A stretch of DNA of 64,000 nt from Lachnospiraceae bacterium (GTDB lineage Bacteria; Bacillota; Clostridia; Lachnospirales; Lachnospiraceae): positions 1,550,001 through 1,614,000 of the forward strand of contig AP025576.1 of NCBI GenBank assembly GCA_022845955.1. Direction: 5' to 3'. Below, piece by piece: positions 1 to 8,774 of the stretch. The position numbers and the translations under genes are program-made. Below the pieces are notes generated by a model. That model ran no database searches, had not been told where the DNA came from, and saw only the letters and a program-made list of their open reading frames with translations. Positions within the stretch are counted from its first letter, which is position 1. Each line of letters begins with the position of its first letter.

Positions 1-1
1 G

Positions 2-613
2 GAAAACTGCATAATCCTGTTTAAAGGAACTAACTTTGAGAATGACAGGAATTTCATTGATGAAGTGCTGGAAAATTTTGATAAGGAAGATATTCTTGTC
101 CTGCAGAATGAAATAAACAATCTTGATTATTTACTGCAGTGCGGTAAACAAAAAGGCATGCGTATTTTATTAAATGCGTCCCCTGTGGATGAAAAACTGA
201 AGAATATGGATTTATCAGGCGTGACCTGGCTGATGGTGAACGAGACAGAGGGCCTGGTGATAACCGGAAAGAGCAGGCCGGAAAGAATTGTCAGGCAGCT
301 CCTGGAGGATTATCCATCTATGAATGTGATACTTACCCTGGGAACGGGCGGAAGTATTTACCAGAGCAAGGGAAAAAAGATATATCAGCCGTGCTTTCCG
401 GCACAGACAGTGGATACAACGGCGGCAGGCGATACTTTTACAGGATATTTTATTGCGTCTGTATTAGCTGGAAAGAATAGGGAAGAGGCGCTGGAAACAG
501 CTTCCTGTGCGGCAGCGGTAGCCGTTTCCAGGGAAGGTGCTGCCGTATCTATACCAGTCTATACAGAAGTGGAGAAGAAGATGTTTTTAGAGAAGAGGAA
601 AGCGGGGGAATAG
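2..613 (+). CDS. Ribokinase-family sugar kinase (PfkB), C-terminal part
   Basis: The reading frame is open from the window edge, so the N-terminus is missing; about 204 residues remain. The family phosphorylates ribose or a related sugar or nucleoside in the cytoplasm. The C-terminal signature DTTAAGDTFTGYF holds the catalytic Asp and the anion hole (GAGD-type loop, here AAGD), and TLGTGGSIY is the usual strand-turn before it. The tail AAAVAVSREGAAVSIP is typical of RbsK. Followed after 4 bases by a GH42-like hydrolase and then a nucleoside-hydrolase-like protein, so a role in salvaging a ribosyl compound is likely. The exact substrate cannot be told without the missing N-terminal half. Confidence 0.85.
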   Translation, partial: ENCIILFKGTNFENDRNFIDEVLENFDKEDILVLQNEINNLDYLLQCGKQKGMRILLNASPVDEKLKNMDLSGVTWLMVNETEGLVITGKSRPERIVRQLLEDYPSMNVILTLGTGGSIYQSKGKKIYQPCFPAQTVDTTAAGDTFTGYFIASVLAGKNREEALETASCAAAVAVSREGAAVSIPVYTEVEKKMFLEKRKAGE

Positions 614-617
614 TGCG

Positions 618-3017
618 GTGGGGAATTTGCTGAGACAAGAATTGGAAGTGGGGTATTTTAAGTGGCTGGAAAGACCCGGGGAAGACTTAGGTGTATTTGA
701 TAATGAAGGGGATTTTGAAGAGTGCCGGAAAAGGGTCCACTGCAACTGCTCTCATTGGAGTATGAACCTTCAGATGAAATATGAGGAAGAAAGCAGTAAA
801 TATGTTGCAGATATTTCAGGTGTTGAAGAAGCGCTGAAACAGCTTAATGATCCGATTTCGGGTAGACACCATGTTATTGTCTGGGGCGCAGATCATAACA
901 ATGTATACTTTCCGAGTTTTACAAAATATAAGAAAACACTGCCGGAATGCCTTATGCAGGGAATTAACGGAGGGTATCTGGAATTGCATGATCCTTTGAT
1001 AAATGGAGGGGAAGGCATCCCCATGCCGGCGATTGACGACGAAACCCTCATAACACTAAACTGTGAAATGTTGGGAATACAGGCTGCAAAACTGAAAAGC
1101 AGCCAGTATGTTAAAGCATACATGCTGGGAATGGAAGAACTTTATCCCGAATATTTTGGGTTGGGAAACGGTGACTTCCGTCCTGCGTCCTGGAAACATT
1201 TTGAGGCATGGTGCGAAAGACAGGGGTGTCCGGTGCCTGCCCGGGAAAAGGTTATCGGAGATAGTATGAACCCGGAACGTATGCTTTGGCTCTCATTCCG
1301 TGAACAAGCGATGGCTGACCGTTGCGGAAATTATTACGAGGCTGTATTAAAGCATGATGAAAACCATCTCATTTTTTATCCCACGCATGGTTCTACAATG
1401 TGCAGGGACAACAGGAGCCGTTTAGGACAGCAGCCCGGAACACTGGCCTGCCAGTGTGATGGTATGGAAATGGGACATATTATGGTAGAAAATGATGAAG
1501 AAAGAAGAAATGTACTTCTCATCAGCCATTTTACATCTTTTGGAGCTCCTGTTATTGTTCCGCGGCTGGGAAATAAAAGGGTGGACTTAAGTGCAATTGG
1601 AGGCGGAAGATCCTTCAGCGCACCAATGCTCCGTCGTCTGGTGTATGAATGCCTGGGGATGGGAGTGAGTAAAATTTTTCCGATTCACTGGACCAGCAGG
1701 CTGCATGACGGGGAATGGTTCATAAAAAATACAGAGGCCGAGACTGAATGCAGAAAAGTATTTGATGAAATTACATTTGCCGCTCCGTTTCTAACCGGGA
1801 TGGCAAGGCTTCAGCCTCAGGCGGGTATTTTAGCGGGGAATGCCGAATGGATAAAAGGATGGAAACCTGAATGGACAGGTTTTATGCAGGATGCATTTGC
1901 AGGGCAGTATCATATGACTCTGATTTCCGATGAAATTATCGGAAAACATCTTGCCGCAAGAATGCCGGTGATTTTTGTACTGGATAATGCAGTAATGAAG
2001 CGCAGGACATTTAGTGAATTATATAATTATGCGGAAGCAGGGGGACATTTGGTCATATGGGGAAATTTTGCAATAAATGATGAAAACCAGGCTTCTTTCC
2101 GTGATGAAGAAAGAAAAGACTTTTTGCACCACAAAAATATTGTTTTTGTACCTGAAAACAGAGGCAGGAAAAGGGTACTCCGGGAATTCTTCTTATCGGG
2201 ACCTGAATTCGGTGTTTTTGGAGAAAGGTTTGTGTATCAGGAGTTCCCGTTCAAAGCGATTTGTGCTGCGGCAGAAGAAATAAAAGACTGTATTTTACGT
2301 CCTTTCGATATGGAAGCGGAGGTGGATCTTACCAATATAAATATCTATCCGCTTACAGACAGAAAATCACTTGCTGCTGTCTGCATAAATAATGGAGAGG
2401 ATGACGTAGAATTTACTATACGGCCTGACCGCAGATTAATGGAGGATTTTCAGGTATATGACATCTGCGCGGGTAAAATAGGCGATACCAGACAGCATCT
2501 GAACGGCGGCGGAACCAAAATATTATGGTTCTGTCCGAAGAATGCAGAGGCAGGATACGAAGGCAAACTGATGGAAGCGGAAGATTGCTTTGAAAAATGG
2601 CGGGCTGCCGGGGCTGATGTTTCGCCATACCGGTATTTATATTCCCATATGCAGACAGGCTGCAATCTGAAAAAAAGAGCAGTATTGGCAGAGGTTATGC
2701 TGCATACATTAGCTGTTTCAACCGAATATAATTTTGAAAGGGGAAAATTGCACATTACATGTAAAGTATTTGATTCTTCTGGTGAAGCGGTAAAGAATGC
2801 CGGACTGTCTTTCCGTCTGTCCCCGGGGGATTTCGAATGGCAGGATCTGAAGGAAGACGTTAACGGATACACATGTACACTGGATGAAAAGAAGCTGCCG
2901 GTTATATATGATGTAAAGCAGAAAGAGTATGTAAGGCTGAAAGGAACCTTCCGTATGATTATCCGGGCAGAAAAAGAGGAGAAGCAAGGCGGTTCGATAA
3001 TTAATGTTTATATTTAA
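618..3017 (+). CDS. GH42-like glycoside hydrolase (predicted)
   Basis: A 799-residue protein with GTG start behind a GGGGG ribosome binding site that overlaps the end of the kinase gene. No signal peptide is seen, so it is probably cytoplasmic. The segment YMLGMEELYPEYFG followed by a GDFRPASWKHFEAWC stretch resembles the region of GH42 beta-galactosidases that carries the acid/base Glu and the residues after it; a second part around residues 400-480 looks like the trimerisation (GATase-like) domain. Overall similarity is weak, so the sugar is not predicted. Sandwiched between a ribokinase-like and a nucleoside-hydrolase-like gene, it may release the sugar or nucleoside they use. It could also be an uncharacterised hydrolase family of the same clan. 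Confidence 0.55.
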   Translation: MGNLLRQELEVGYFKWLERPGEDLGVFDNEGDFEECRKRVHCNCSHWSMNLQMKYEEESSKYVADISGVEEALKQLNDPISGRHHVIVWGADHNNVYFPSFTKYKKTLPECLMQGINGGYLELHDPLINGGEGIPMPAIDDETLITLNCEMLGIQAAKLKSSQYVKAYMLGMEELYPEYFGLGNGDFRPASWKHFEAWCERQGCPVPAREKVIGDSMNPERMLWLSFREQAMADRCGNYYEAVLKHDENHLIFYPTHGSTMCRDNRSRLGQQPGTLACQCDGMEMGHIMVENDEERRNVLLISHFTSFGAPVIVPRLGNKRVDLSAIGGGRSFSAPMLRRLVYECLGMGVSKIFPIHWTSRLHDGEWFIKNTEAETECRKVFDEITFAAPFLTGMARLQPQAGILAGNAEWIKGWKPEWTGFMQDAFAGQYHMTLISDEIIGKHLAARMPVIFVLDNAVMKRRTFSELYNYAEAGGHLVIWGNFAINDENQASFRDEERKDFLHHKNIVFVPENRGRKRVLREFFLSGPEFGVFGERFVYQEFPFKAICAAAEEIKDCILRPFDMEAEVDLTNINIYPLTDRKSLAAVCINNGEDDVEFTIRPDRRLMEDFQVYDICAGKIGDTRQHLNGGGTKILWFCPKNAEAGYEGKLMEAEDCFEKWRAAGADVSPYRYLYSHMQTGCNLKKRAVLAEVMLHTLAVSTEYNFERGKLHITCKVFDSSGEAVKNAGLSFRLSPGDFEWQDLKEDVNGYTCTLDEKKLPVIYDVKQKEYVRLKGTFRMIIRAEKEEKQGGSIINVYI

Positions 3018-3073
3018 AAAGACACATATCCTTGTACCGGAAATATATAAACCGAGAGGAGTGCAGAATTAAT

Positions 3074-4096
3074 ATGAAAGTACCGGTTCTTCATCAGACA
3101 GATATTTTTCACCATCATGCGGATCCGGATGACCATTGGGATTTGGCTTGTCAGTTTGCATTGGCATACATGGGAGATATCGATCTGAAAGGGATAGTAA
3201 TCGACTATCCTCCGGCTGCGGACTTTTTCGGGATGGATTGCGGAGATCCTGCTATTGCAGCCGTGGCGCAGATGAATTATATTACGGGGCAGGCTGTACC
3301 AATTGGTATTGGGACGCAAAGAACAGCAGGAAGTGATGACGAAGCCCTGAAAATAGCAAAGGAAAAAGTACCAGGCGGCGGTTTAAACCTTCTGGTTAAA
3401 ACCTTAAGGGAAGCCAAGGAGCCTGTTACCATCCATATTGTTGGTTCCTGCCGGGATGTGGCAATTGCAGCCAAAGCGTATCCGGAATTATTTCAGGAAA
3501 AATGCAGAGCAGTATATGTAAATGCAGGATCCGGCAGCGGTGATGTTTTGGAATATAATGTAGCATTGGATCCTTACGCTTATAGTGTAATGTTTGAATT
3601 GCCGTGCCCATTGTACTGGATGCCCTGTTTTCATAACGCAGAAAGTATGGAAACAGGTGAATATGGAACATATTATCGTTTCCGGCAAAATATGATACTG
3701 CCATATCTGTCGGAGAGTCTGCAGAAATATTTTATTTATGCTCTGGGAAGAGTATCTGACCAACGTTGGCTTACGTATTTACAGCTCCCTAAAAACGAGG
3801 CTTTCCTGCGTGCCCATGGAAATCTGTGGCGCAATATGTGGTGTACGGCAGGATTTCTTCATACAATAGGAAAAACAGTGACCACGGAGGGAAAGATAGC
3901 TGATTCCGACAGCCGGGGAATAAAACCTGTGTTTACGTATGTGCCGATTGAGGCGGCGTGCAATAAAAACGGAAGGACAAGTTGGAAATTGGCAGAACAG
4001 TATACAGGACGTTTTATATTCAGGGTTGTGGATACAGAAGCATATGAAAGTGCCATGACGGAAGCTGTGAAAGAACTGCTTTTGAAATTACCGTAG
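3074..4096 (+). CDS. Nucleoside hydrolase-like protein
   Basis: Start chosen at the ATG at 3074 because GAGGAG sits about 10 bases upstream; an in-frame ATG at 3032 has no such site. About 340 residues. The N-terminal block ADPDDHWDLA resembles the Asp-rich calcium site of inosine-uridine preferring nucleoside hydrolases (DxDxGxDD), but in altered form; the middle TIHIVGSCRDVAIAAKAYPELF matches the family's substrate-site helix region. Such enzymes split the N-glycosidic bond of ribonucleosides to base and ribose. With a ribokinase gene two places upstream, cleavage followed by ribose phosphorylation is a reasonable reading. The altered metal motif leaves room for a different N-glycosidic substrate. 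Confidence 0.7.
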   Translation: MKVPVLHQTDIFHHHADPDDHWDLACQFALAYMGDIDLKGIVIDYPPAADFFGMDCGDPAIAAVAQMNYITGQAVPIGIGTQRTAGSDDEALKIAKEKVPGGGLNLLVKTLREAKEPVTIHIVGSCRDVAIAAKAYPELFQEKCRAVYVNAGSGSGDVLEYNVALDPYAYSVMFELPCPLYWMPCFHNAESMETGEYGTYYRFRQNMILPYLSESLQKYFIYALGRVSDQRWLTYLQLPKNEAFLRAHGNLWRNMWCTAGFLHTIGKTVTTEGKIADSDSRGIKPVFTYVPIEAACNKNGRTSWKLAEQYTGRFIFRVVDTEAYESAMTEAVKELLLKLP

Positions 4097-4130
4097 CACT
4101 GTAACGGGCATAATGTGGGTGAGGATAATA

Positions 4131-4194
4131 AAAAGCGGATGTCTCCTGAGACAGCGGGTTTTACAACAGTGTTGTTAAAATCCGCTTTTTTTGT
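4131..4194 (+). terminator. Intrinsic terminator after the nucleoside hydrolase gene
   Basis: Outer arms AAAAGCGGAT and ATCCGC-TTTTTT enclose a second near-perfect hairpin (TTTTACAACA with TGTTGTTAAAA), ending in a T run. It closes the kinase-hydrolase-nucleosidase operon. Confidence 0.75.
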
Positions 4195-4299
4195 GCTGTA
4201 GCAAAGTTCTTGAGCCTATAGACAGAAATTTGATCAGGTACAAGGAGCCGCGTACAGTAATTATCCATTAAAATTAAGGAAATATTCACAGTTTTTTTA

Positions 4300-4328
4300 T
4301 TGGATATCAGGCGGCTTTTTGGTACAAT
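4300..4328 (+). promoter_or_regulatory. Sigma-A-type promoter for the DJ-1/PfpI gene
   Basis: TTGGAT, 17-base spacer, TACAAT, about 90 bases upstream of the start codon at 4420. Four of six -35 positions and five of six -10 positions match the vegetative consensus. Confidence 0.6.
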
Positions 4329-4419
4329 GAACAAGGACATAAGGGAATAGGGAAAAAAGTAAGGCCAAAAAAATAATATATGTCGGATAAGCGCGTAAAA
4401 TGCGCGGATGGGAGTAAAA

Positions 4420-4974
4420 ATGAGCAGAATCGGAATTTTTTTTGCAGAAGGATATGAAGAGATTGAAGCGCTGACTGTGGTGGATTTGGTAAGACGGGCA
4501 GGGCTTACCATTGATATGATCTCGGTTTCGGGAGCAGGAGAAGTGACAGGTTCTCATGGGATAACGGTAAAAATGGACAGAACGCTTTCGGAAACGGATT
4601 TTTCCCGGATGGATATGATTGTCCTTCCTGGTGGAACGGCGGGAACCACAGGACTGGAGAACTGCAGGGTTTTGATGGACAGGCTGGATGAATTTTATGA
4701 ATCCGGGGATAAGTACATCGCTGCTGTCTGTGCGGCACCCAGTATTTTCGGGCACAGGGGATATCTGAAGGGAAGGAAGGCAACCTCCTACCCCACCTTT
4801 GAAAGCCACCTGAAAGGGGCTGTTGTTACCCGAGCAGCAGCGGAAGTGGACGGACATATCATAACGGGAAGAGGAATGGGGTGCTCCATACCCTTCGGCC
4901 TTGCCATTGTAGAGCAGTTTCTGGGAAAGAACGCGGCGGATGAGCTTGCGGAAAAAATTGTGTACGACAGGTAA
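4420..4974 (+). CDS. DJ-1/PfpI family protein (YajL/ThiJ-like)
   Basis: Start at 4420 has GGAG five bases ahead; the in-frame ATG at 4408 lacks one. 184 residues, the usual size for this family. The nucleophile elbow is AAVCAAPSIF with Cys104, and the N-terminal GYEEIEA carries the Glu that lowers the Cys pKa. The family includes glutathione-independent glyoxalases and proposed protein or nucleotide deglycases, acting in the cytoplasm against reactive carbonyls. It lies between two promoters or terminators and next to a CBS protein, with no clear shared pathway. Family assignment is firm; the exact reaction is not. Confidence 0.9.
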   Translation: MSRIGIFFAEGYEEIEALTVVDLVRRAGLTIDMISVSGAGEVTGSHGITVKMDRTLSETDFSRMDMIVLPGGTAGTTGLENCRVLMDRLDEFYESGDKYIAAVCAAPSIFGHRGYLKGRKATSYPTFESHLKGAVVTRAAAEVDGHIITGRGMGCSIPFGLAIVEQFLGKNAADELAEKIVYDR

Positions 4975-5037
4975 CTGCGAAGATACGGTACCGTTACTAC
5001 GACAGATAAGGAATAGAAAAGGGAGTTATTACAGCGA

Positions 5038-5520
5038 ATGAATATTTTATTTTTTCTGACGCCAAAAAGCGAAGTGGCCTATGTAGAAGAAAATGACAGC
5101 CTTCGTCAGGTTCTGGAAAAGATGGAGCATCACGGATATGCGGCGGTTCCGCTGCTGTCTTCCGGGGGAAAATACATCGGCACGATAACGGAAGGGGATG
5201 TCCTTTGGAGGCTGAAAAAGGAAGGGTTTCCGGAGCTGCACGAAATGGAGGAAATCTCCGTTATGGAAATGATAAGGAACCGGGATAATAAGCCCGTACA
5301 TATTAATGTGGATATGGAAGGGCTTATGGAGCGGATAATGAAGCAGAATTTTGTTCCCGTTGTGGATGATGATAAGGTCTTCATAGGAATAGTTACCAGA
5401 AAGGATGCCGTTCAGTATCTGGTTGACGAATTGAAAAAAATTAAGACCGCCAGCACAGCAGCAGAAAAAGTACAGATGGCGGTGCACACACGCAATCAAA
5501 TGGCAGGCAAATATAAGTAA
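5038..5520 (+). CDS. CBS-domain protein
   Basis: 160 residues made almost entirely of a CBS pair (Bateman module): first repeat about residues 10-60 (SLRQVLEKMEHHGYAAVPLL, then GTITEGDVL), second about 80-135 (ending FIGIVTRKDAV). Such stand-alone modules bind adenosyl ligands (AMP, ATP, SAM or cyclic dinucleotides) and act as sensors. A GGGAG site lies upstream. The convergent spore-protein gene shares its terminator. No effector domain is present, so the partner is unknown. Confidence 0.9.
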   Translation: MNILFFLTPKSEVAYVEENDSLRQVLEKMEHHGYAAVPLLSSGGKYIGTITEGDVLWRLKKEGFPELHEMEEISVMEMIRNRDNKPVHINVDMEGLMERIMKQNFVPVVDDDKVFIGIVTRKDAVQYLVDELKKIKTASTAAEKVQMAVHTRNQMAGKYK

Positions 5521-5544
5521 GGACAGGCAGTAAGGACAAACAAA

Positions 5545-5573
5545 TATCCCGGCAAGCTTATAGCTTGCCGGGA
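5545..5573. terminator. Bidirectional hairpin between CBS gene and spore-protein gene
   Basis: Perfect 13-bp inverted repeat, arms ATCCCGGCAAGCT and AGCTTGCCGGGAT, between two convergent genes. Only a short T tract follows on either strand. Confidence 0.7.
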
Positions 5574-5591
5574 TTTCTGCTGCAGAAAAAG

Positions 5592-5795
5592 TTATTTCAT
5601 CTGCTCTTCCTGTTTCTTGATCATTCTACGAACCATTTCTCCGCCGATAGAACCAGCTTCTTTGGAAGTAAGGTCACCGTTGTAGCCTTCTTTTAAGTTA
5701 ACACCTAATTCAGAAGCAACCTCAGTTTTGAAACGATCCATTGCTGCCTTTGCTTCAGGGACCTCTACTCTATTAGATCTGTTAGAACTTGCCAT
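5592..5795 (-). CDS. Small acid-soluble spore protein, alpha/beta type
   Basis: 67 residues. SASPs saturate spore DNA and protect it from UV and heat, then are cut by the Gpr protease at germination. The Gpr site TEVASELGV is present near residue 24 and the second conserved block SKEAGSIGGEMVRRMI follows. A strong GGAGGTG lies 7 bases before the start. Expression should be forespore-specific (sigma-G); I could not find a convincing sigma-G promoter. Firm evidence that the organism forms spores. Confidence 0.95.
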   Translation of the reverse strand: MASSNRSNRVEVPEAKAAMDRFKTEVASELGVNLKEGYNGDLTSKEAGSIGGEMVRRMIKKQEEQMK

Positions 5796-6130
5796 TTGAA
5801 TTCACCTCCGTAATTCTTGTTTCTATTTTTCTTTGTTTTTTAGATAAGCGGGCGGCGACATTCGTTTGCCGTCCGCTTATCCAGGGGGATGTCTGAATTC
5901 GCATGTCGGCGTTCCGTTTGTTTCCGTCGCTTATCTTGATGTTATTATTTGCGGAATTCATTTAATTATTATGACAATATATGGTAATTTTCCTGAAGTG
6001 TTTTTTTGGGGGAAATAGGTTGTTTTTGTCTGGGAAAATCGTTATGCTGTTAGCATATGCAGTCTTTTTCTTCTTTATATATAGAAAGAAAACAAAATAC
6101 GCTTCCCTAACTTCCTTTTTTAAAATGATA
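5796..6130. other. Intergenic region with inverted and direct repeats upstream of the spore-protein gene
   Basis: Holds a hairpin at 5844-5881 (GATAAGCGG-GCGGC with GCCGTCCGCTTATC, one G-T pair) with no T run, and a near-copy of its right arm (CGTTTG...CGTCGCTTATC) at about 5913-5935. The rest is AT-rich. A 77-codon open frame at 5981-6214 overlaps the neighbouring gene end and a terminator and is not believed. Confidence 0.45.
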
Positions 6131-6165
6131 AACGGCGGCTTGAAATTGTTATTTCAAAACCGCCG
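6131..6165 (-). terminator. Terminator of the AraC/chemoreceptor-like gene
   Basis: Arms CGGCGGTTTTGAAAT and ATTTCAAGCCGCCG (minus strand) followed by TTTATCATTTT. It sits 35 bases past the stop codon of the upstream minus-strand gene. Confidence 0.7.
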
Positions 6166-6199
6166 CCCGTCAAAGACGCAACAGGATTTCCCCCCGGAG

Positions 6200-7753
6200 T
6201 TAAATGCGTTCTAGAAAATACGCATATTCTTTAGCGAAATAGGCAAAACTGCCTCCAACCTCCAATGCAGGAACTTCCTTGTTTAATTCTTGAAGGAATT
6301 TTGCAATTGCTTCACGGTATTCTGCAACATTCCGGGTTTTCAATAAATTTGTGTTGGCTGTAAGGGCCGTTTGAGTAAGAGCACGGATCGTTTCGCAGTT
6401 GATTCGTTCTGATTCGAGAGCGAATTGTGACGATAATATCCTGCTTTGGAAAATGATGTCGTCAATACGCTTTTCAGCAAGTGCATGTTCACTTTGCTTG
6501 CCGTTTCGTTTTGTTAATTCCATTAAACGCTCGTATTCACAACAAAGAGCTTCGCATTCGTGATAAGTTGTTTGCAAAACATCCGTATATTTCATTATCT
6601 TTTCGGTGGCGGTTACGCATTCGGCGAGGTTGCCTTCTCTTGCGGTTTCAACGGAAGCATTGAAACCGTTAATGTTCATGCTGTAAGCGGTGTTGGCTAA
6701 TTGATGAAGGTCAGTTGATAAATTGTGTAAATGTTTGAAATCATCTGTTATGTTTTTCAATACGTTTATGCTTGTGCTAACCTCTTTGGCAATATATAAG
6801 AATGCTCTGCCGCACCCGTTCAATGATTTGGCGGCAACATGTGCTGATGCCGCAGTGTTCCCGCCAGTCTCAACGGCTTTATCCATCTTTCTGATACAGG
6901 CTTCAACGCAATTTGCAGCTTCTTGTTTAATATCCTCATTAAGCAGTTCAATCGCTTCGTTCATTAAGGTAATCATGTATTCTTTATTCCCAACAAATTG
7001 ACCGCACAACTTGGCATAATCTGCTTCAATCGCATCAAATTGGTCTTTTGGTGGGGAAATACGCCCAGTTTCAATACCGCAAAAGAAACGCAGCAGATTC
7101 ATTTGGAAAACCCCGTCATCAATGCAGCGAATCAAGGTAAATATTTTGTCAAACATTTCAAAAGAGGACGTACCACCTGCTGCCAAGTTCCTTACATTCT
7201 CATTTCTAAGTTGCTCCATGCGCTTGGCAAGATTACTTAACTCATTTGCCACGATGGTTGTTGGTATGCCTTTAACACCCGCTGAGCTTGCCGTTTCATA
7301 GGCAAAAGCAACCAGTTTTTCAGCTTCCTCAATGAAATTGCTTAACAATGCGGAAGTTTTTTCCGCATTTTGTCCAATCCTGTTTAATACCTCGTTCGAT
7401 AACATTATGACTACCTCCATTTCGTTTGAAAAACTATATTTACGGTATTCGGAGGGTGTCACGCCGAAGTATGCCTTAAACGCCCGGGTGAAACCTTCGT
7501 GAGAATCGTAGCCATATTTAAGTGCAATATGCAAAATCCCGGTACTTCCTGCACACACATCACGACAAGCAAGTTGTAATCGGCGATTTTTTACATATTC
7601 CATCACAGGTTCACCAACAGCGGCACGAAACAACCGCTGATAATGCGTTTTCGAGAAAAACGCCTGCTGTGCCAACTCACCTATGTCTATTGCTTTGGTC
7701 AAACGGCTTTCAATAAAGTCAATGGAGCCATTGATTGCGTTAGGATTTTTCAA
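6200..7753 (-). CDS. AraC-type regulator fused to a degenerate chemoreceptor-like signalling domain
   Basis: About 517 residues from a TTG start that is preceded by AAGGGGGTG at good spacing; an ATG nine codons upstream (7780) lies before that site. Residues 10-105 are an AraC/XylS DNA-binding domain at the N-terminus, ending in the family's FKAYFGVTPSEYRK block. The remaining 400 residues are helical and contain MNINGFNASVETAREGN, which resembles the hairpin tip of methyl-accepting chemotaxis proteins (NxxALNAAVEAARAGE). No membrane segment is seen, so it should be soluble. AraC domains are normally C-terminal, so the order is unusual. Function is unknown; I infer a cytoplasmic sensor that controls transcription, perhaps through coiled-coil dimerisation. 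Confidence 0.75.
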   Translation of the reverse strand: MKNPNAINGSIDFIESRLTKAIDIGELAQQAFFSKTHYQRLFRAAVGEPVMEYVKNRRLQLACRDVCAGSTGILHIALKYGYDSHEGFTRAFKAYFGVTPSEYRKYSFSNEMEVVIMLSNEVLNRIGQNAEKTSALLSNFIEEAEKLVAFAYETASSAGVKGIPTTIVANELSNLAKRMEQLRNENVRNLAAGGTSSFEMFDKIFTLIRCIDDGVFQMNLLRFFCGIETGRISPPKDQFDAIEADYAKLCGQFVGNKEYMITLMNEAIELLNEDIKQEAANCVEACIRKMDKAVETGGNTAASAHVAAKSLNGCGRAFLYIAKEVSTSINVLKNITDDFKHLHNLSTDLHQLANTAYSMNINGFNASVETAREGNLAECVTATEKIMKYTDVLQTTYHECEALCCEYERLMELTKRNGKQSEHALAEKRIDDIIFQSRILSSQFALESERINCETIRALTQTALTANTNLLKTRNVAEYREAIAKFLQELNKEVPALEVGGSFAYFAKEYAYFLERI

Positions 7754-8027
7754 GCGTGTCACCCCCTTCCTTAGTATCATTTTATTACAAAACAGACTTT
7801 ATTTCTTGACCGAAAATACCGTAACCCATATGATAACGCATTATGTACCATTGCGATAAATAATGCAGTTTAGTTCTTTAGGATTCCAAATGGCTTATAA
7901 AATGGAAAGGGAAGGACACTGTTCTGAAAGCAGTCCGTAAAGTATGAGGATTGTCCTGCCGTCTTATAACAGGGTATTCCGGTATCAGGCAATAGAACAT
8001 ACCGGCAGTTCTCTGCAGGATATAAAA
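7754..8027. other. Intergenic region
   Basis: About 270 bases between two minus-strand genes. A CCGGTAT...ATACCGG inverted repeat at 7978-8004 lacks a T run. Nothing else supported. Confidence 0.4.
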
Positions 8028-8720
8028 TTATTCGGCAGGAATATACTTTTTTATAACAGCATACATGATTGCAGGAAAATCAGGCTCAATTGAGGTTATT
8101 CCGCTTTCAAGCAGCTCAAGTTTGTTATCGGCGAGTTCTTTGCCCAATGTATTAAAATTAACTTTTCTGCAAGAGGTTCCGGCTATTTCCAGTTCCCGGC
8201 CGGTTGTTTCATGGGTTCTTTTCTGCAGCTCAAAAGCAGAACCAATATCTGAACTCCATTCTTCTTTGCCGTCTCCCAATGTACATAGGAGTGCAAATCC
8301 ATCTTCCCTGAGATGCTCATATATAAATTGATAAAAGCGTTTTCTGTCATTATCCAGGACTAACATATGCAGCACGGAAACGGCGTAAATAAAGTCGAAG
8401 GTATCATTTAGCCGCCGTGACAGGCAATCCAAAACGGTAAAGGAACAGGAATAATCGGGAAACCATTCTTTACAGTGTTCGATTACCACGGGAGATATAT
8501 CGGTAGCTGTCACATGATATCCTTTGTTTAGCAGATAAACAGCATCCCTTCCTTCTCCGCAGCCTAGTTCAATAATTTTTGGATTGTCGTTTGTTTTATA
8601 TTTTAGCAAGGTTTCTTCAACAATTCTTGAAGGGCAATCAGAAAACCATTTTAACGATCGTTGATGGACCTGTCTATATCTGTCATCGTAGGCTTCATAA
8701 TAGTGTCGTTCTTTTTTCAT
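8028..8720 (-). CDS. Class I SAM-dependent methyltransferase
   Basis: 230 residues. Motif I IIELGCGEGRDAVYLL (about residues 49-64) binds S-adenosylmethionine, the acidic residue after strand 2 is in VTATDISPVVI, and FDFIYAVSVLHML is the post-motif strand. This is the general small-molecule methyltransferase fold (Methyltransf_11/25); the substrate cannot be read from sequence. GAGGTACCT precedes the ATG. It starts 54 bases after the ABC ATPase gene on the same strand, so it may be the last gene of that transport operon. Confidence 0.85.
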   Translation of the reverse strand: MKKERHYYEAYDDRYRQVHQRSLKWFSDCPSRIVEETLLKYKTNDNPKIIELGCGEGRDAVYLLNKGYHVTATDISPVVIEHCKEWFPDYSCSFTVLDCLSRRLNDTFDFIYAVSVLHMLVLDNDRKRFYQFIYEHLREDGFALLCTLGDGKEEWSSDIGSAFELQKRTHETTGRELEIAGTSCRKVNFNTLGKELADNKLELLESGITSIEPDFPAIMYAVIKKYIPAE

Positions 8721-8774
8721 AGGTACCTCATAAATACAAAAATAATGTGGTATCGTTCCTTAGTGGAAGGATAG

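Larger units (their letters stand above)
4097..4419. other. Intergenic region, terminator plus promoter
   Basis: 323 bases without a gene. It holds the terminator at 4131-4194 and the promoter at 4300-4328. Nothing else was recognised. Confidence 0.6.

Noticed and set aside
5844..5881. Intrinsic terminator near the spore-protein gene
   Set aside because: Stable stem but no T tract on either strand.
5981..6214. 77-codon open frame on the plus strand
   Set aside because: Overlaps the terminator and the end of a real minus-strand gene; no ribosome binding site or family resemblance.
7978..8004. Terminator of the methyltransferase gene
   Set aside because: CCGGTAT/ATACCGG stem is present but lacks a T run on the minus strand.
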